Shown here: positions 5,646-11,114 of the stretch, piece by piece | Position numbering within the stretch: the stretch's first letter is position 1 | Layout of the letters: the number at the start of each line of letters is the position of its first letter | NCBI GenBank assembly: GCA_045653805.1 | Contig: JAZOMF010000093.1 | Location: forward strand, 1-11,114 | Source of the DNA: SVTX01 sp045653805 | GTDB taxonomy: Bacteria; Bacillota; Clostridia; Oscillospirales; CAG-272 | Direction: 5' to 3' | DNA length: 11,114 nucleotides | Notes under the pieces: generated by a model | The model's database searches: none | What the model was told of the DNA's origin: nothing | Seen by the model: the letters and a program-made list of their open reading frames with translations, nothing else | Program-made: the position numbers and the translations under genes

Positions 5646-7047
5646 ATTTACTTGCGCGGGATTGATTAAAATGCGGTTTTGGTTTTTGGTCGAATCCGTG
5701 TATCCAGTCCGAGCAGTTATAATAAATCAGATATATTATCGAGCTGATTCCCCAGGTTATTGGGTATGCCCAGTAGATAAGCCCGATATCGTTCCAAAAA
5801 TGTGTTACGATGGAAATGTAGGTGATGCGGAGAGCACACCAGATAGAGAGCATAACGAACATGGGAACAAAGGCTTTGCCGGCTCCACGGCACACCGCCG
5901 CAACGGCGTGAGAGAAAGCTAAGAGGCAATAAAAGAGCGATGCGGTGCGCGCCTGCTGTACACCTAGAGCAATCACCTCGGGATTGTCATCAAACATTCC
6001 AATAAGAAGCGGTGCGGAGAAGTATATTATCACTCCGATAATTTCCGCAAGTAAGACGGAGGAGATTATTCCAAATCGTGCGCCCTTTTTTGCTCTGTCA
6101 TATTGCTTTGCGCCTAAATTCTGGCTTATAAAGGTGGTGGTTGCCATATTAAAGCTGGTCATTGGGAGAAAACCGAAGCCTTCAATTTTGGCGTGAGTGC
6201 CGTAGGCGGCGGTGGCGTATTTGCCGAAGCCGTTGATCTGGGTCTGCACTATTACGTTTGCAAAGGCGATGACCGAGTTTTGTACGCCCGAGGGGAGACC
6301 GTATTTTATGATCTCCTTGAACATATCCCAGTGTATGCGCATCTTTTTGATTTCAACCGTAAATACGTTACCTTTTTTGAAGAGATATATCATGCAAAGC
6401 ACTACGCTCGCAAGCTGGGAGAGAACAGTCGCCAAAGCCGCCGACCATACGCCAAATCCAAATACACCTACGAACAAAACGTCAAGTATGATATTGAGTA
6501 CGGAGGAGAATATGAGGTAATAGAGGGGGCGCTTGCTATCGCCAACGGCGTTCATAATGCCGCGGCAGATGTTATACATTACAAGCCCCACTGAGCCGAG
6601 AAAATAATATCTGAAGTATTCTACCGCCTCGGGGAGCACGTCGGGGGCGGTCTGCATCCAAACGAGGAATGTGGGGGTAAATACCACACCGATAACGGTG
6701 AGAAAAACGCTGCTGATAAGTCCGAAAACTATGTTGGTATGTATCGCTCTTGAAACGTTTTCGTGGCTTCCTGCCCCAAAATAGCGGGATATTACCACTC
6801 CTGCTCCCATGGCAGTTCCGTTGAAAAAGCTGACTAACAAAAATATCAGCGTTCCCGACGAGCTGACCGCCGCCAGTGCCTCTGTTCCAAGAAAGTGACC
6901 GACGATAAGTGAGTCGGCGGTGTTATATAATTGTTGAAAGATCTGACTTAGCATTATGGGGAGGGCAAAATAGATTATATTGGAATAAATTCCGCCCCGG
7001 GTCATATCTCTGGTGCCCTTTGCACCTGTTGGTTTCGTGGTTGCCAT
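5644..7047 (-). CDS. MATE family efflux transporter
   Basis: A 467-aa membrane protein of the MATE (multidrug and toxic compound extrusion) family, length as usual. It shows two MatE repeats of six segments each (roughly residues 22-220 and 240-450). Family-like stretches are ALPIMLSQIFQQLYNTADSLIVGHFLG (28-54) near the N-terminus, VISRYFGAGS (85-94), and the second-repeat counterparts AAYGTHAKIEGFGFLPMTSF and TFISQNLGA. Members export cationic drugs or metabolites using a Na+ or H+ gradient; the substrate here is not predictable. The start ATG at 7047 follows GAAAGG at suitable spacing on the minus strand. It is the last gene of the minus operon, 26 bp downstream of the unrecognised 165-aa gene. 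The tail after the last segment is short and basic. Confidence 0.93.
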   Translation of the reverse strand: MATTKPTGAKGTRDMTRGGIYSNIIYFALPIMLSQIFQQLYNTADSLIVGHFLGTEALAAVSSSGTLIFLLVSFFNGTAMGAGVVISRYFGAGSHENVSRAIHTNIVFGLISSVFLTVIGVVFTPTFLVWMQTAPDVLPEAVEYFRYYFLGSVGLVMYNICRGIMNAVGDSKRPLYYLIFSSVLNIILDVLFVGVFGFGVWSAALATVLSQLASVVLCMIYLFKKGNVFTVEIKKMRIHWDMFKEIIKYGLPSGVQNSVIAFANVIVQTQINGFGKYATAAYGTHAKIEGFGFLPMTSFNMATTTFISQNLGAKQYDRAKKGARFGIISSVLLAEIIGVIIYFSAPLLIGMFDDNPEVIALGVQQARTASLFYCLLAFSHAVAAVCRGAGKAFVPMFVMLSIWCALRITYISIVTHFWNDIGLIYWAYPITWGISSIIYLIYYNCSDWIHGFDQKPKPHFNQSRASK

Positions 7048-7073
7048 TTATCTGCCTTTCGATAAAAGCGAGG

Positions 7074-7571
7074 TTATCGCGTAATGATTTTATCTTGTGC
7101 TCCTGAGAAGCTTGTAATCTTGAATCTGCCCTTGAGGGAGGTGAAGCGTCTTTTTAGGCCCTTGACGGGAGTACTGATCTTGGCGATAAACGCCTCAAAG
7201 TCCGCGCTCATATCGTCCTCACCGCCTGTGATGGCAAAAAGCTCGGTAAGAAATGGTGCGCCCGAGCCCACATCTACTCCATCTGCATATCCAAGAACAA
7301 AAATTATGCGGTCGTTTATAATATCATCGATTGCGGATGCCGCCTGTTCTGCGGTAATGGGGTTTCGCCCTGTGACGTTGCTTATCTGCCCCACGGATAT
7401 AAGGCACCCGTCTTCATTGATGCTTACGGCAATAGGCATCATGGGATTCTTTTCGTTTGGATATATCATCTCGCAAAATTCGTTGCCCTTATTGTCAACG
7501 TCATGAAGCACGCGTCTGCCGAACAAGGGATGGCGTTTTCTCAAAAATTCTATTTTTTCTTCAATGTTCAT
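7074..7571 (-). CDS. Unrecognised 165-aa protein between ogg and MATE genes
   Basis: I do not recognise a family. The protein is soluble, with no signal peptide or membrane segment. The N-terminal part is charged (MNIEEKIEFLRKRHPLFGRR). The middle carries CEMIYPNEKNPMMPIAVSI (33-51) and a hydrophobic stretch near IIFVLGYADGVDVGSGAPFL. The C-terminus is basic (VKGLKRRFTSLKGRFKI). It is likely real: it starts with ATG behind GAGGTAAT on the minus strand, begins 8 bp after the ogg stop, and ends 26 bp before the MATE gene, so the three genes form a tight operon. Nothing in it shows a catalytic motif. A link with DNA repair or transport is only suggested by position. Confidence 0.8.
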   Translation of the reverse strand: MNIEEKIEFLRKRHPLFGRRVLHDVDNKGNEFCEMIYPNEKNPMMPIAVSINEDGCLISVGQISNVTGRNPITAEQAASAIDDIINDRIIFVLGYADGVDVGSGAPFLTELFAITGGEDDMSADFEAFIAKISTPVKGLKRRFTSLKGRFKITSFSGAQDKIITR

Positions 7572-7579
7572 GTATTACC

Positions 7580-8506
7580 TCAATTTTTGCTCTGCAAATA
7601 TCTTTCGTAATAGAAAAGATACTGTTGCGCGATTCCTGCATACTGCCCGAGATCAGCAGGGTCAAAATCTTTATCAAAATAGCGGGCGATGACCTTTTTT
7701 ATCCATACGTCGATGGGGAAAGCGTCAAGCTTTGCAAAGCCGAAGAGCAGGGCACAGCTTGCAACCTTTATTCCAATCCCCTTGACCGTGCAGAGGTGCT
7801 TTATGCACTCGTAGGTGTCGGAGTTTTCCAAAAGCTCAAGGTCGATGTCGCCTCTAACCATTTTTTCTGCCGCATCAAAGATGTATTTCGCGCGGAAACC
7901 TGTTTTTAGGTCGGCAAGTCCGGAAATTCCGAGAGAAAGCACCTTTTCGGGAGAGGGGAAGCTGTAGAAATGTCCCTTTGCGCTCTTGTGGGCGTCGGCT
8001 ATGTGCCCTTCCATCAAGGATACGTCGATCTCGTCACCGCAGGCGGTGGAAAGTGCCGCTACCAGCTTTTTGATGCGCGGAATGTTATTGTTCTGCGAGA
8101 TTATAAAGGAGCAGATAGCCTCCCAGGGCTCCTGGCGGAGTATTCTGATTCCCGAGGAAAGCTCTACTGCCGAAGATAGGGCGGGATTTGATGAAAGTGA
8201 GAGAATATCTCGGTTTATTTCATGGTAGTCGCGGTCAAGAGCGAGATAGGAGCGCCATATCTCCTCGTATTCCCTGAGGGTTGAATTATATATGTAGATG
8301 GTGTCTTCGTCCTGCGCTACCGAAATATATTTGCCGTGAGCACATCCTGCGAATTCAATCTCGTGTTTTGAGTTGCTTACGGGATCGAATCGGAAGCTCT
8401 GACCGCAGTCAAATACTTTGCCTACGTCGAAAAGCTCAACGCCCTCTATTTTCACCGCGCAAAGACCATTTTCCTCAATCTCTGCCACCTTTGTTGCCAA
8501 CAACAT
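7580..8506 (-). CDS. ogg: 8-oxoguanine DNA glycosylase, OGG1 type
   Basis: A 308-aa base-excision repair enzyme that removes 8-oxoguanine and nicks the abasic site through a lysine Schiff base. The N-terminal OGG_N domain (about 10-115) contains FDCGQSFRF (32-40). The HhH-GPD domain (about 120-300) has SFIISQNNNIPRI (133-145), matching the SxNNNIxRI element of OGG1. The hairpin is VKGIGIKVASC (241-251) with catalytic Lys247, and FPIDVW (263-268) carries catalytic Asp266, close to K249/D268 of human OGG1. OGG1-type enzymes are known from Clostridium (C. acetobutylicum Ogg), where they stand in for MutM. The start ATG at 8506 follows GGAGAAA on the minus strand. It is the first gene of a minus operon, read from the promoter at 8575-8603. 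Confidence 0.93.
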   Translation of the reverse strand: MLLATKVAEIEENGLCAVKIEGVELFDVGKVFDCGQSFRFDPVSNSKHEIEFAGCAHGKYISVAQDEDTIYIYNSTLREYEEIWRSYLALDRDYHEINRDILSLSSNPALSSAVELSSGIRILRQEPWEAICSFIISQNNNIPRIKKLVAALSTACGDEIDVSLMEGHIADAHKSAKGHFYSFPSPEKVLSLGISGLADLKTGFRAKYIFDAAEKMVRGDIDLELLENSDTYECIKHLCTVKGIGIKVASCALLFGFAKLDAFPIDVWIKKVIARYFDKDFDPADLGQYAGIAQQYLFYYERYLQSKN

Positions 8507-8534
8507 AAAATTTCTCCGTATTTGTAAAATGTAC

Positions 8535-8563
8535 TTGAAAAAATCTGTATTTTATGATAAAAT
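8535..8563 (+). promoter_or_regulatory. Predicted promoter of the DUF6062-mnmM-vanY operon
   Basis: TTGAAA (8535-8540), a 17-bp spacer, TAAAAT (8558-8563) preceded by TGA (extended -10). The start would be near 8570, giving a leader of about 80 nt before the ATG at 8653. It faces the minus-strand promoter at 8575-8603. Confidence 0.72.
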
Positions 8564-8574
8564 AATATATACTA

Positions 8575-8603
8575 ATTATAACAGTAAAAGCGCAGGATTG
8601 CAA
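8575..8603 (-). promoter_or_regulatory. Predicted promoter of the ogg-hypothetical-MATE operon
   Basis: Read on the minus strand: TTGCAA (8603-8598), a 17-bp spacer, TATAAT (8580-8575) preceded by TGT (extended -10). The start would fall near 8568, leaving a leader of about 60 nt before the ATG at 8506. It overlaps the transcribed leader of the plus-strand operon, and its start point nearly coincides with that of the opposite promoter. Confidence 0.75.
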
Positions 8604-8652
8604 TAGAATTTTTCAACAATTTTTTGCCTTTACTTGGAAGGAATCTTACGGA

Positions 8653-9360
8653 ATGGAACAGATATATACAATACCCGCGATCGAGGCGTTTAAAGCCTCT
8701 GCCGCCGACAAAAGCTGCGGTTGCCCCTTTTGCGCTCTTTATAACAAGCTTGAAAACGATGAGCTTGAGCTTATCCTCGGTGCATCTATGATGGAGCCCG
8801 ACGTACGCATCAAGACCAACAAAACCGGATTTTGCCGCACTCATTATGATATGATGTTCGTGCGCAAGAACCGTCTTGGTATGGCGCTCACTCTTGAGAG
8901 CCATCTCGATCAGCTTAAAAAGGAGCTGCGCGACGGCGGTCTTGGCGGTGGTACGGGAAGCAAGCCCATCAAGCGCATCGGTGAGCTGGAGCAGTCATGC
9001 TACGTTTGTGATAGAATTGAATTTAATTTTGAGCATATGGTAGAGACCGCGGTGCTCCTTTGGAACAGCGATCCCGAATTTTCGAAAAAGCTGGATGCAC
9101 AGCCCTATTTCTGCCTGCCTCACTACAAGAAGTTCTTGCAGTACGGTCAGAACCGTCTACCCAAGAAAAAGGTGCAGGAGTTCGCCAAGCAGGTTGAGGC
9201 CATTGAGGAGAGATACCTTGAGGAGCTCCGTGACGACGTTAGCTGGTTCTGCAAAAAGTTTGATTACAGATATGATCAGGAGCCTTGGTACAACTCCAAG
9301 GATTCGGTTGAGCGCTCCATAAAATTCTTGCGCTCGGATATACATAAAAACGGAAAGTAA
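8653..9360 (+). CDS. DUF6062 family protein with two CxxC/FCxxHY modules
   Basis: A 235-aa soluble protein that I place in the DUF6062 family, known mainly from Bacillota; its function is unknown. Its Cys/His layout is striking. Module 1 has C24-P-F-C27 and, 33 residues on, FC61-R-T-H64-Y. Module 2 has C116-Y-V-C119 and, 34 residues on, FC154-L-P-H157-Y. This looks like two CCCH metal sites made by internal duplication. A glycine-rich linker (GGLGGGTGS, 95-103) sits between them. Family-like text includes MMEPDVRIKTNKTGFC (46-61) and the C-terminal SWFCKKFDYRYDQEPW (197-212). Extra cysteines are C22 and C200. The ATG at 8653 follows a purine-rich GGAAGGAA stretch. It is first in a plus operon with a tRNA methylase gene 35 bp downstream; a nucleic-acid role is plausible but unproven. 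Confidence 0.85.
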   Translation: MEQIYTIPAIEAFKASAADKSCGCPFCALYNKLENDELELILGASMMEPDVRIKTNKTGFCRTHYDMMFVRKNRLGMALTLESHLDQLKKELRDGGLGGGTGSKPIKRIGELEQSCYVCDRIEFNFEHMVETAVLLWNSDPEFSKKLDAQPYFCLPHYKKFLQYGQNRLPKKKVQEFAKQVEAIEERYLEELRDDVSWFCKKFDYRYDQEPWYNSKDSVERSIKFLRSDIHKNGK

Positions 9361-9361
9361 G

Positions 9362-9395
9362 AAAGGATGTGCCTCGCGGCGCATAATATATAATA
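9362..9395 (+). promoter_or_regulatory. Possible hairpin-bridged ribosome binding site of the methylase gene
   Basis: The ATG at 9396 has no Shine-Dalgarno at normal distance. The nearest is AAAGGA at 9362-9367, about 28 nt upstream. Between them TGTGCC (9368-9373) pairs with GGCGCA (9378-9383) around a TCGC loop, which would shorten the effective spacing to about 12 nt. An in-frame TAA at 9384-9386 excludes an earlier start. This is a prediction from pairing only. Confidence 0.45.
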
Positions 9396-9956
9396 ATGAT
9401 AGATCTTCTCGATCTGCATAAGCAGTTTATCCTCACCCACCTGCATGAGGGTGACGTATGCGTTGACTTTACCATGGGTAACGGTCACGATACCGAATTT
9501 TTGTCCAAGACCGTTGGCGAGAGCGGTCACGTTTACGCCTTTGATATTCAGCAATCTGCGGTTGACTCCACCGCCAAGAATCTCAAGGCGGCAGGATGCC
9601 CTGACAACTATACCCTTATCTGTGATTCGCACCACAACGTGAAAAATTACGTGAAACAGCCTATCAAGGCGGGAATGTTTAATCTCGGCTGGCTCCCCGG
9701 CGGAGATAAGACAATAACCACTATGCGAGAGACCACAATGCCCGCAGTAGAGGCGGCTATCGAGCTTTTGGATAAGGACGCTATATTAAATATCGCGGTT
9801 TATCCCGGTCACCCTGAGGGAGATCTTGAGGGCAAAATGCTTGAAGAATATTTCGAGGGACTTAGTCGATTCAAGGTCTGTGTAACAAAGGTAAAAATCA
9901 TCAATAGTGCCACTTCGCCGTACTTCTTTATGATAGAGACCAAAGCGAAGGCGTAG
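9396..9956 (+). CDS. mnmM: tRNA (mnm5s2U) methyltransferase MnmM/YtqB family
   Basis: A 186-aa class I SAM-dependent methyltransferase of the YtqB family (PF06962, long annotated as rRNA methylase). The Bacillus subtilis member has been reported as MnmM, which methylates 5-aminomethyl-2-thiouridine at tRNA position 34; the same role is inferred here. The SAM motif I is VDFTMGNGHDTEFL (23-36), followed by the acidic end of strand 2, VYAFDIQ (46-52). NLGWLPGGDKTITT and VYPGHPEGDLEG match the family's NxGxLPGGDK and YPGHxEG blocks. The length is normal for the family. It lies 35 bp after the DUF6062 gene and 8 bp before the VanY-type gene. The stop TAG is part of the AGGAGG RBS of the next gene. 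The start is the only one possible in frame, but its RBS is unusually distant. Confidence 0.88.
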   Translation: MIDLLDLHKQFILTHLHEGDVCVDFTMGNGHDTEFLSKTVGESGHVYAFDIQQSAVDSTAKNLKAAGCPDNYTLICDSHHNVKNYVKQPIKAGMFNLGWLPGGDKTITTMRETTMPAVEAAIELLDKDAILNIAVYPGHPEGDLEGKMLEEYFEGLSRFKVCVTKVKIINSATSPYFFMIETKAKA

Positions 9957-9964
9957 GAGGAATA

Positions 9965-10744
9965 ATGAAGATAAAAGGAATTATAAAGAGTGCCATTTGT
10001 GTCGCTATGATGCTTTTGATGGCAAGCACTATGCTGGCAAGCTGTACCACGGGCGCCAGCACCAGAGATTATGATTACAAGACCAATATTAGGGGGGCTG
10101 AGAAGGTGCTTAACACAACCGATAAAAAGTTTCTCGTCCTTGTAAATAAGAAAAATACCGTTGGCATCGATTACGAGCCTGATGCAATTGGCAAGGTGAA
10201 TACCGAATACACCACCGGCGGCAAGAGCGTTGAGCTTCAAAAGGACGTTGTGGTTGCGGCAGAGGCGCTTATTGCCGAGATGAGAGCTTGCGGAATCACC
10301 AACGTTTCCATCACCAGCGGCTACCGCACCTATGCGTATCAGCAGACGTTGTTCAACAGATATTTCGAGGAAGAAAAGGCGAAGCATCCCACGTGGAGCG
10401 ATTCCAAGCTGCGTGATGAGGTGCTCAGCTATTCTGCTGCTCCCGGAACCAGTGAGCATCAGACGGGGCTTTGCGTAGACCTTATCACCACCGAGATGGA
10501 GGACCTTTGGAACTTTGGAAGCGAGACATCCAATCCTTATGATAAGGGCTTTGCTGAAACTGCCGCATTTGAGTGGTTGCAGGATAACGCCCACAAGTTC
10601 GGATTCATCCTTCGCTATCCCGACGATAAGACCGACGTTACGGGTTATTCCTACGAATCCTGGCATTACAGATTCGTTGGTGTAGCGGCGGCAACCGAGA
10701 TATATGAAAAGGGAATTACCCTTGAAGAGTATCTTGGAAAATAA
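9965..10744 (+). CDS. VanY-type D,D-carboxypeptidase lipoprotein (M15 family)
   Basis: A 259-aa predicted lipoprotein that trims the terminal D-Ala from peptidoglycan stem peptides outside the cell. The signal peptide (about 1-26) ends in a lipobox LASC with the lipidated Cys27. The mature part has a Thr/Ser-rich linker, then the M15B/VanY domain (about 85-250). TSGYRTYAYQ (118-126) has the conserved Arg121. TSEHQTGLCVDL (162-173) carries zinc ligands His165 and Asp172. ESWHYRFVG (231-239) has the catalytic Glu231 and third ligand His234. All expected catalytic residues are present. It need not confer vancomycin resistance: no vanR/S/H/A/X-like genes are nearby, and such enzymes are common housekeeping proteins in Clostridia. 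The start follows a near-perfect RBS (TAGGAGGAAT) that overlaps the upstream stop. It is the last gene of its operon. Confidence 0.93.
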   Translation: MKIKGIIKSAICVAMMLLMASTMLASCTTGASTRDYDYKTNIRGAEKVLNTTDKKFLVLVNKKNTVGIDYEPDAIGKVNTEYTTGGKSVELQKDVVVAAEALIAEMRACGITNVSITSGYRTYAYQQTLFNRYFEEEKAKHPTWSDSKLRDEVLSYSAAPGTSEHQTGLCVDLITTEMEDLWNFGSETSNPYDKGFAETAAFEWLQDNAHKFGFILRYPDDKTDVTGYSYESWHYRFVGVAAATEIYEKGITLEEYLGK

Positions 10745-10754
10745 TTGATTAATT

Positions 10755-10776
10755 GGGCGACCTTGGTCGCCCTTTT
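10755..10776 (+). terminator. Intrinsic terminator after the VanY-type gene
   Basis: A 7-bp GC-rich stem GGGCGAC (10755-10761) with GTCGCCC (10766-10772), loop CTTG, followed by TTTTGCTTTT. It starts 10 bp after the TAA stop and closes the plus-strand operon. Confidence 0.88.
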
Positions 10777-10819
10777 GCTTTTAAATTGGGATTTAGCGGC
10801 GAGATAGACGATATTCGCC

Positions 10820-10904
10820 AACCGTAGGGGAGGGGCTTGCTCCTCCCGCATACAAACATTTTAAAACCAACGACGGGACGTCGAGGGCGCCGTCCCCTAC
10901 GGTT
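10820..10904 (+). repeat. Palindromic intergenic element, copy A
   Basis: An 85-bp GC-rich unit bounded by 12-bp terminal inverted repeats (AACCGTAGGGGA, 10820-10831; TCCCCTACGGTT, 10893-10904). The left half holds the hairpin GGGAGG/CCTCCC around a GGCTTGCT loop. The right half holds the hairpin GGGACG/CGTCCC. An AT-rich stretch of about 22 bp joins them. There is no coding capacity. Similar GC-rich dispersed units are, to my recollection, frequent in uncultured Clostridia, but copy number here cannot be judged. Confidence 0.8.
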
Positions 10905-10955
10905 TTAAACGTTTGCGAATTCATTTACAGTAGAAGGATTTTGAACAATTTCGCG

Positions 10956-11039
10956 ATCGTAGGGGACGGCGCCCCGACGTCCCGTGAACGATAATTTTAA
11001 ATTGACGCAACGGGAGGAGCAAGCCCCTCCCCTGCGGTT
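10956..11039 (-). repeat. Palindromic intergenic element, copy B (inverted)
   Basis: The reverse complement of copy A, with the two hairpin halves well conserved and the AT-rich centre diverged. Its outer ends read ATCGTAGGGGA (10956-10966) and TCCCCTGCGGTT (11028-11039), so each end carries one or two changes from copy A. The 51-bp gap between the copies (10905-10955) shows no gene. Together the pair could form a large cruciform or a long RNA stem. Confidence 0.8.
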
Positions 11040-11082
11040 TAGGGTGTCGTACAACACACCGACAAATCAAAATTTGAAACAC

Positions 11083-11114
11083 AAAAGCCTATCGCACCGC
11101 GATAGGCTTTTTTA
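11083..11114. terminator. Terminator hairpin at the window edge
   Basis: A perfect 13-bp stem AAAAGCCTATCGC (11083-11095) with GCGATAGGCTTTT (11099-11111), loop ACC, followed by more T up to the window end. No plus-strand gene precedes it directly, since the VanY-type operon already has its own terminator. It may serve a minus-strand gene beyond the right edge or act in both directions; the strand is left open. Confidence 0.75.

Noticed and set aside
9809..10666. A 285-codon open frame on the minus strand
   Set aside because: It is antisense to the VanY-type gene and the end of mnmM; no RBS or recognisable domain.
9965..10744. Vancomycin-resistance gene
   Set aside because: The enzyme has the VanY fold motifs, but no van ligase, dehydrogenase, dipeptidase or two-component genes are nearby. 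Cell-wall housekeeping is the simpler reading.
10745..11114. A small protein gene or transposon in the terminal intergenic region
   Set aside because: The only short frames overlap the palindromic units or the end of the VanY-type gene and have no RBS. No transposase is visible.

Overview
The window looks like a chromosomal piece from an uncultured member of Clostridia (Bacillota). That rests on strong Shine-Dalgarno sites, sigma-A-type promoters with 17-bp spacers and mostly extended -10 elements, U-tract terminators, and several protein families common in that class: a YitT family protein, a DUF6062 family protein, a YtqB/MnmM-type methylase, a VanY-type lipoprotein and an OGG1-type glycosylase. 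The placement is by family resemblance only; no database could be searched.

Layout. 1-202 is the 3' end of a 23S rRNA gene. It is followed by three tandem 5S rRNA genes (294-409, 475-590, 624-739) and tRNA-Asn(GTT) with an encoded CCA end (779-854). An intrinsic terminator closes the ribosomal operon (854-890). From there to about 1154 lies a tandem duplication of about 156-166 bp whose unit begins inside the T-arm of the tRNA and is packed with small GC-rich hairpins.

1250-5640 holds five genes on the + strand in four transcription units. Most units have their own promoter and terminator: an AEC-family transporter (1360-2319), an XRE regulator with a membrane-embedded C-terminus (2523-3125), a PAP2-superfamily membrane protein with altered motifs (3235-3915), and a coupled pair made of a YitT-type membrane protein and a histidine phosphatase (4052-5578). 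In the first four genes the longest ORF starts upstream of the true start, inside the promoter, 5' leader or preceding terminator; internal ATGs with good RBSs are used here.

5644-8506 is a three-gene minus-strand operon read from right to left: an OGG1-type 8-oxoguanine DNA glycosylase, an unrecognised 165-aa protein, and a MATE efflux transporter. 8653-10744 is a divergent plus-strand operon: a DUF6062 protein with two CxxC/FCxxHY modules, a tRNA methyltransferase of the YtqB/MnmM family, and a D,D-carboxypeptidase-like lipoprotein of the VanY (M15) family. The two operons appear to be driven by face-to-face promoters whose predicted start points nearly coincide (8535-8603).

10745-11114 has no gene. 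It holds a terminator, two copies in opposite orientation of an approximately 85-bp palindromic element with its own terminal inverted repeats, and another terminator hairpin at the very end.

Most of the window is ordinary housekeeping DNA and I see no defence system, prophage or transposase. The points most worth a second look are the mosaic and covarying tandem 5S genes, the tRNA-derived tandem repeat, the overlapping promoters, the duplicated Cys/His architecture of the DUF6062 protein, the altered PAP2 motifs, and the inverted palindromic repeat pair.
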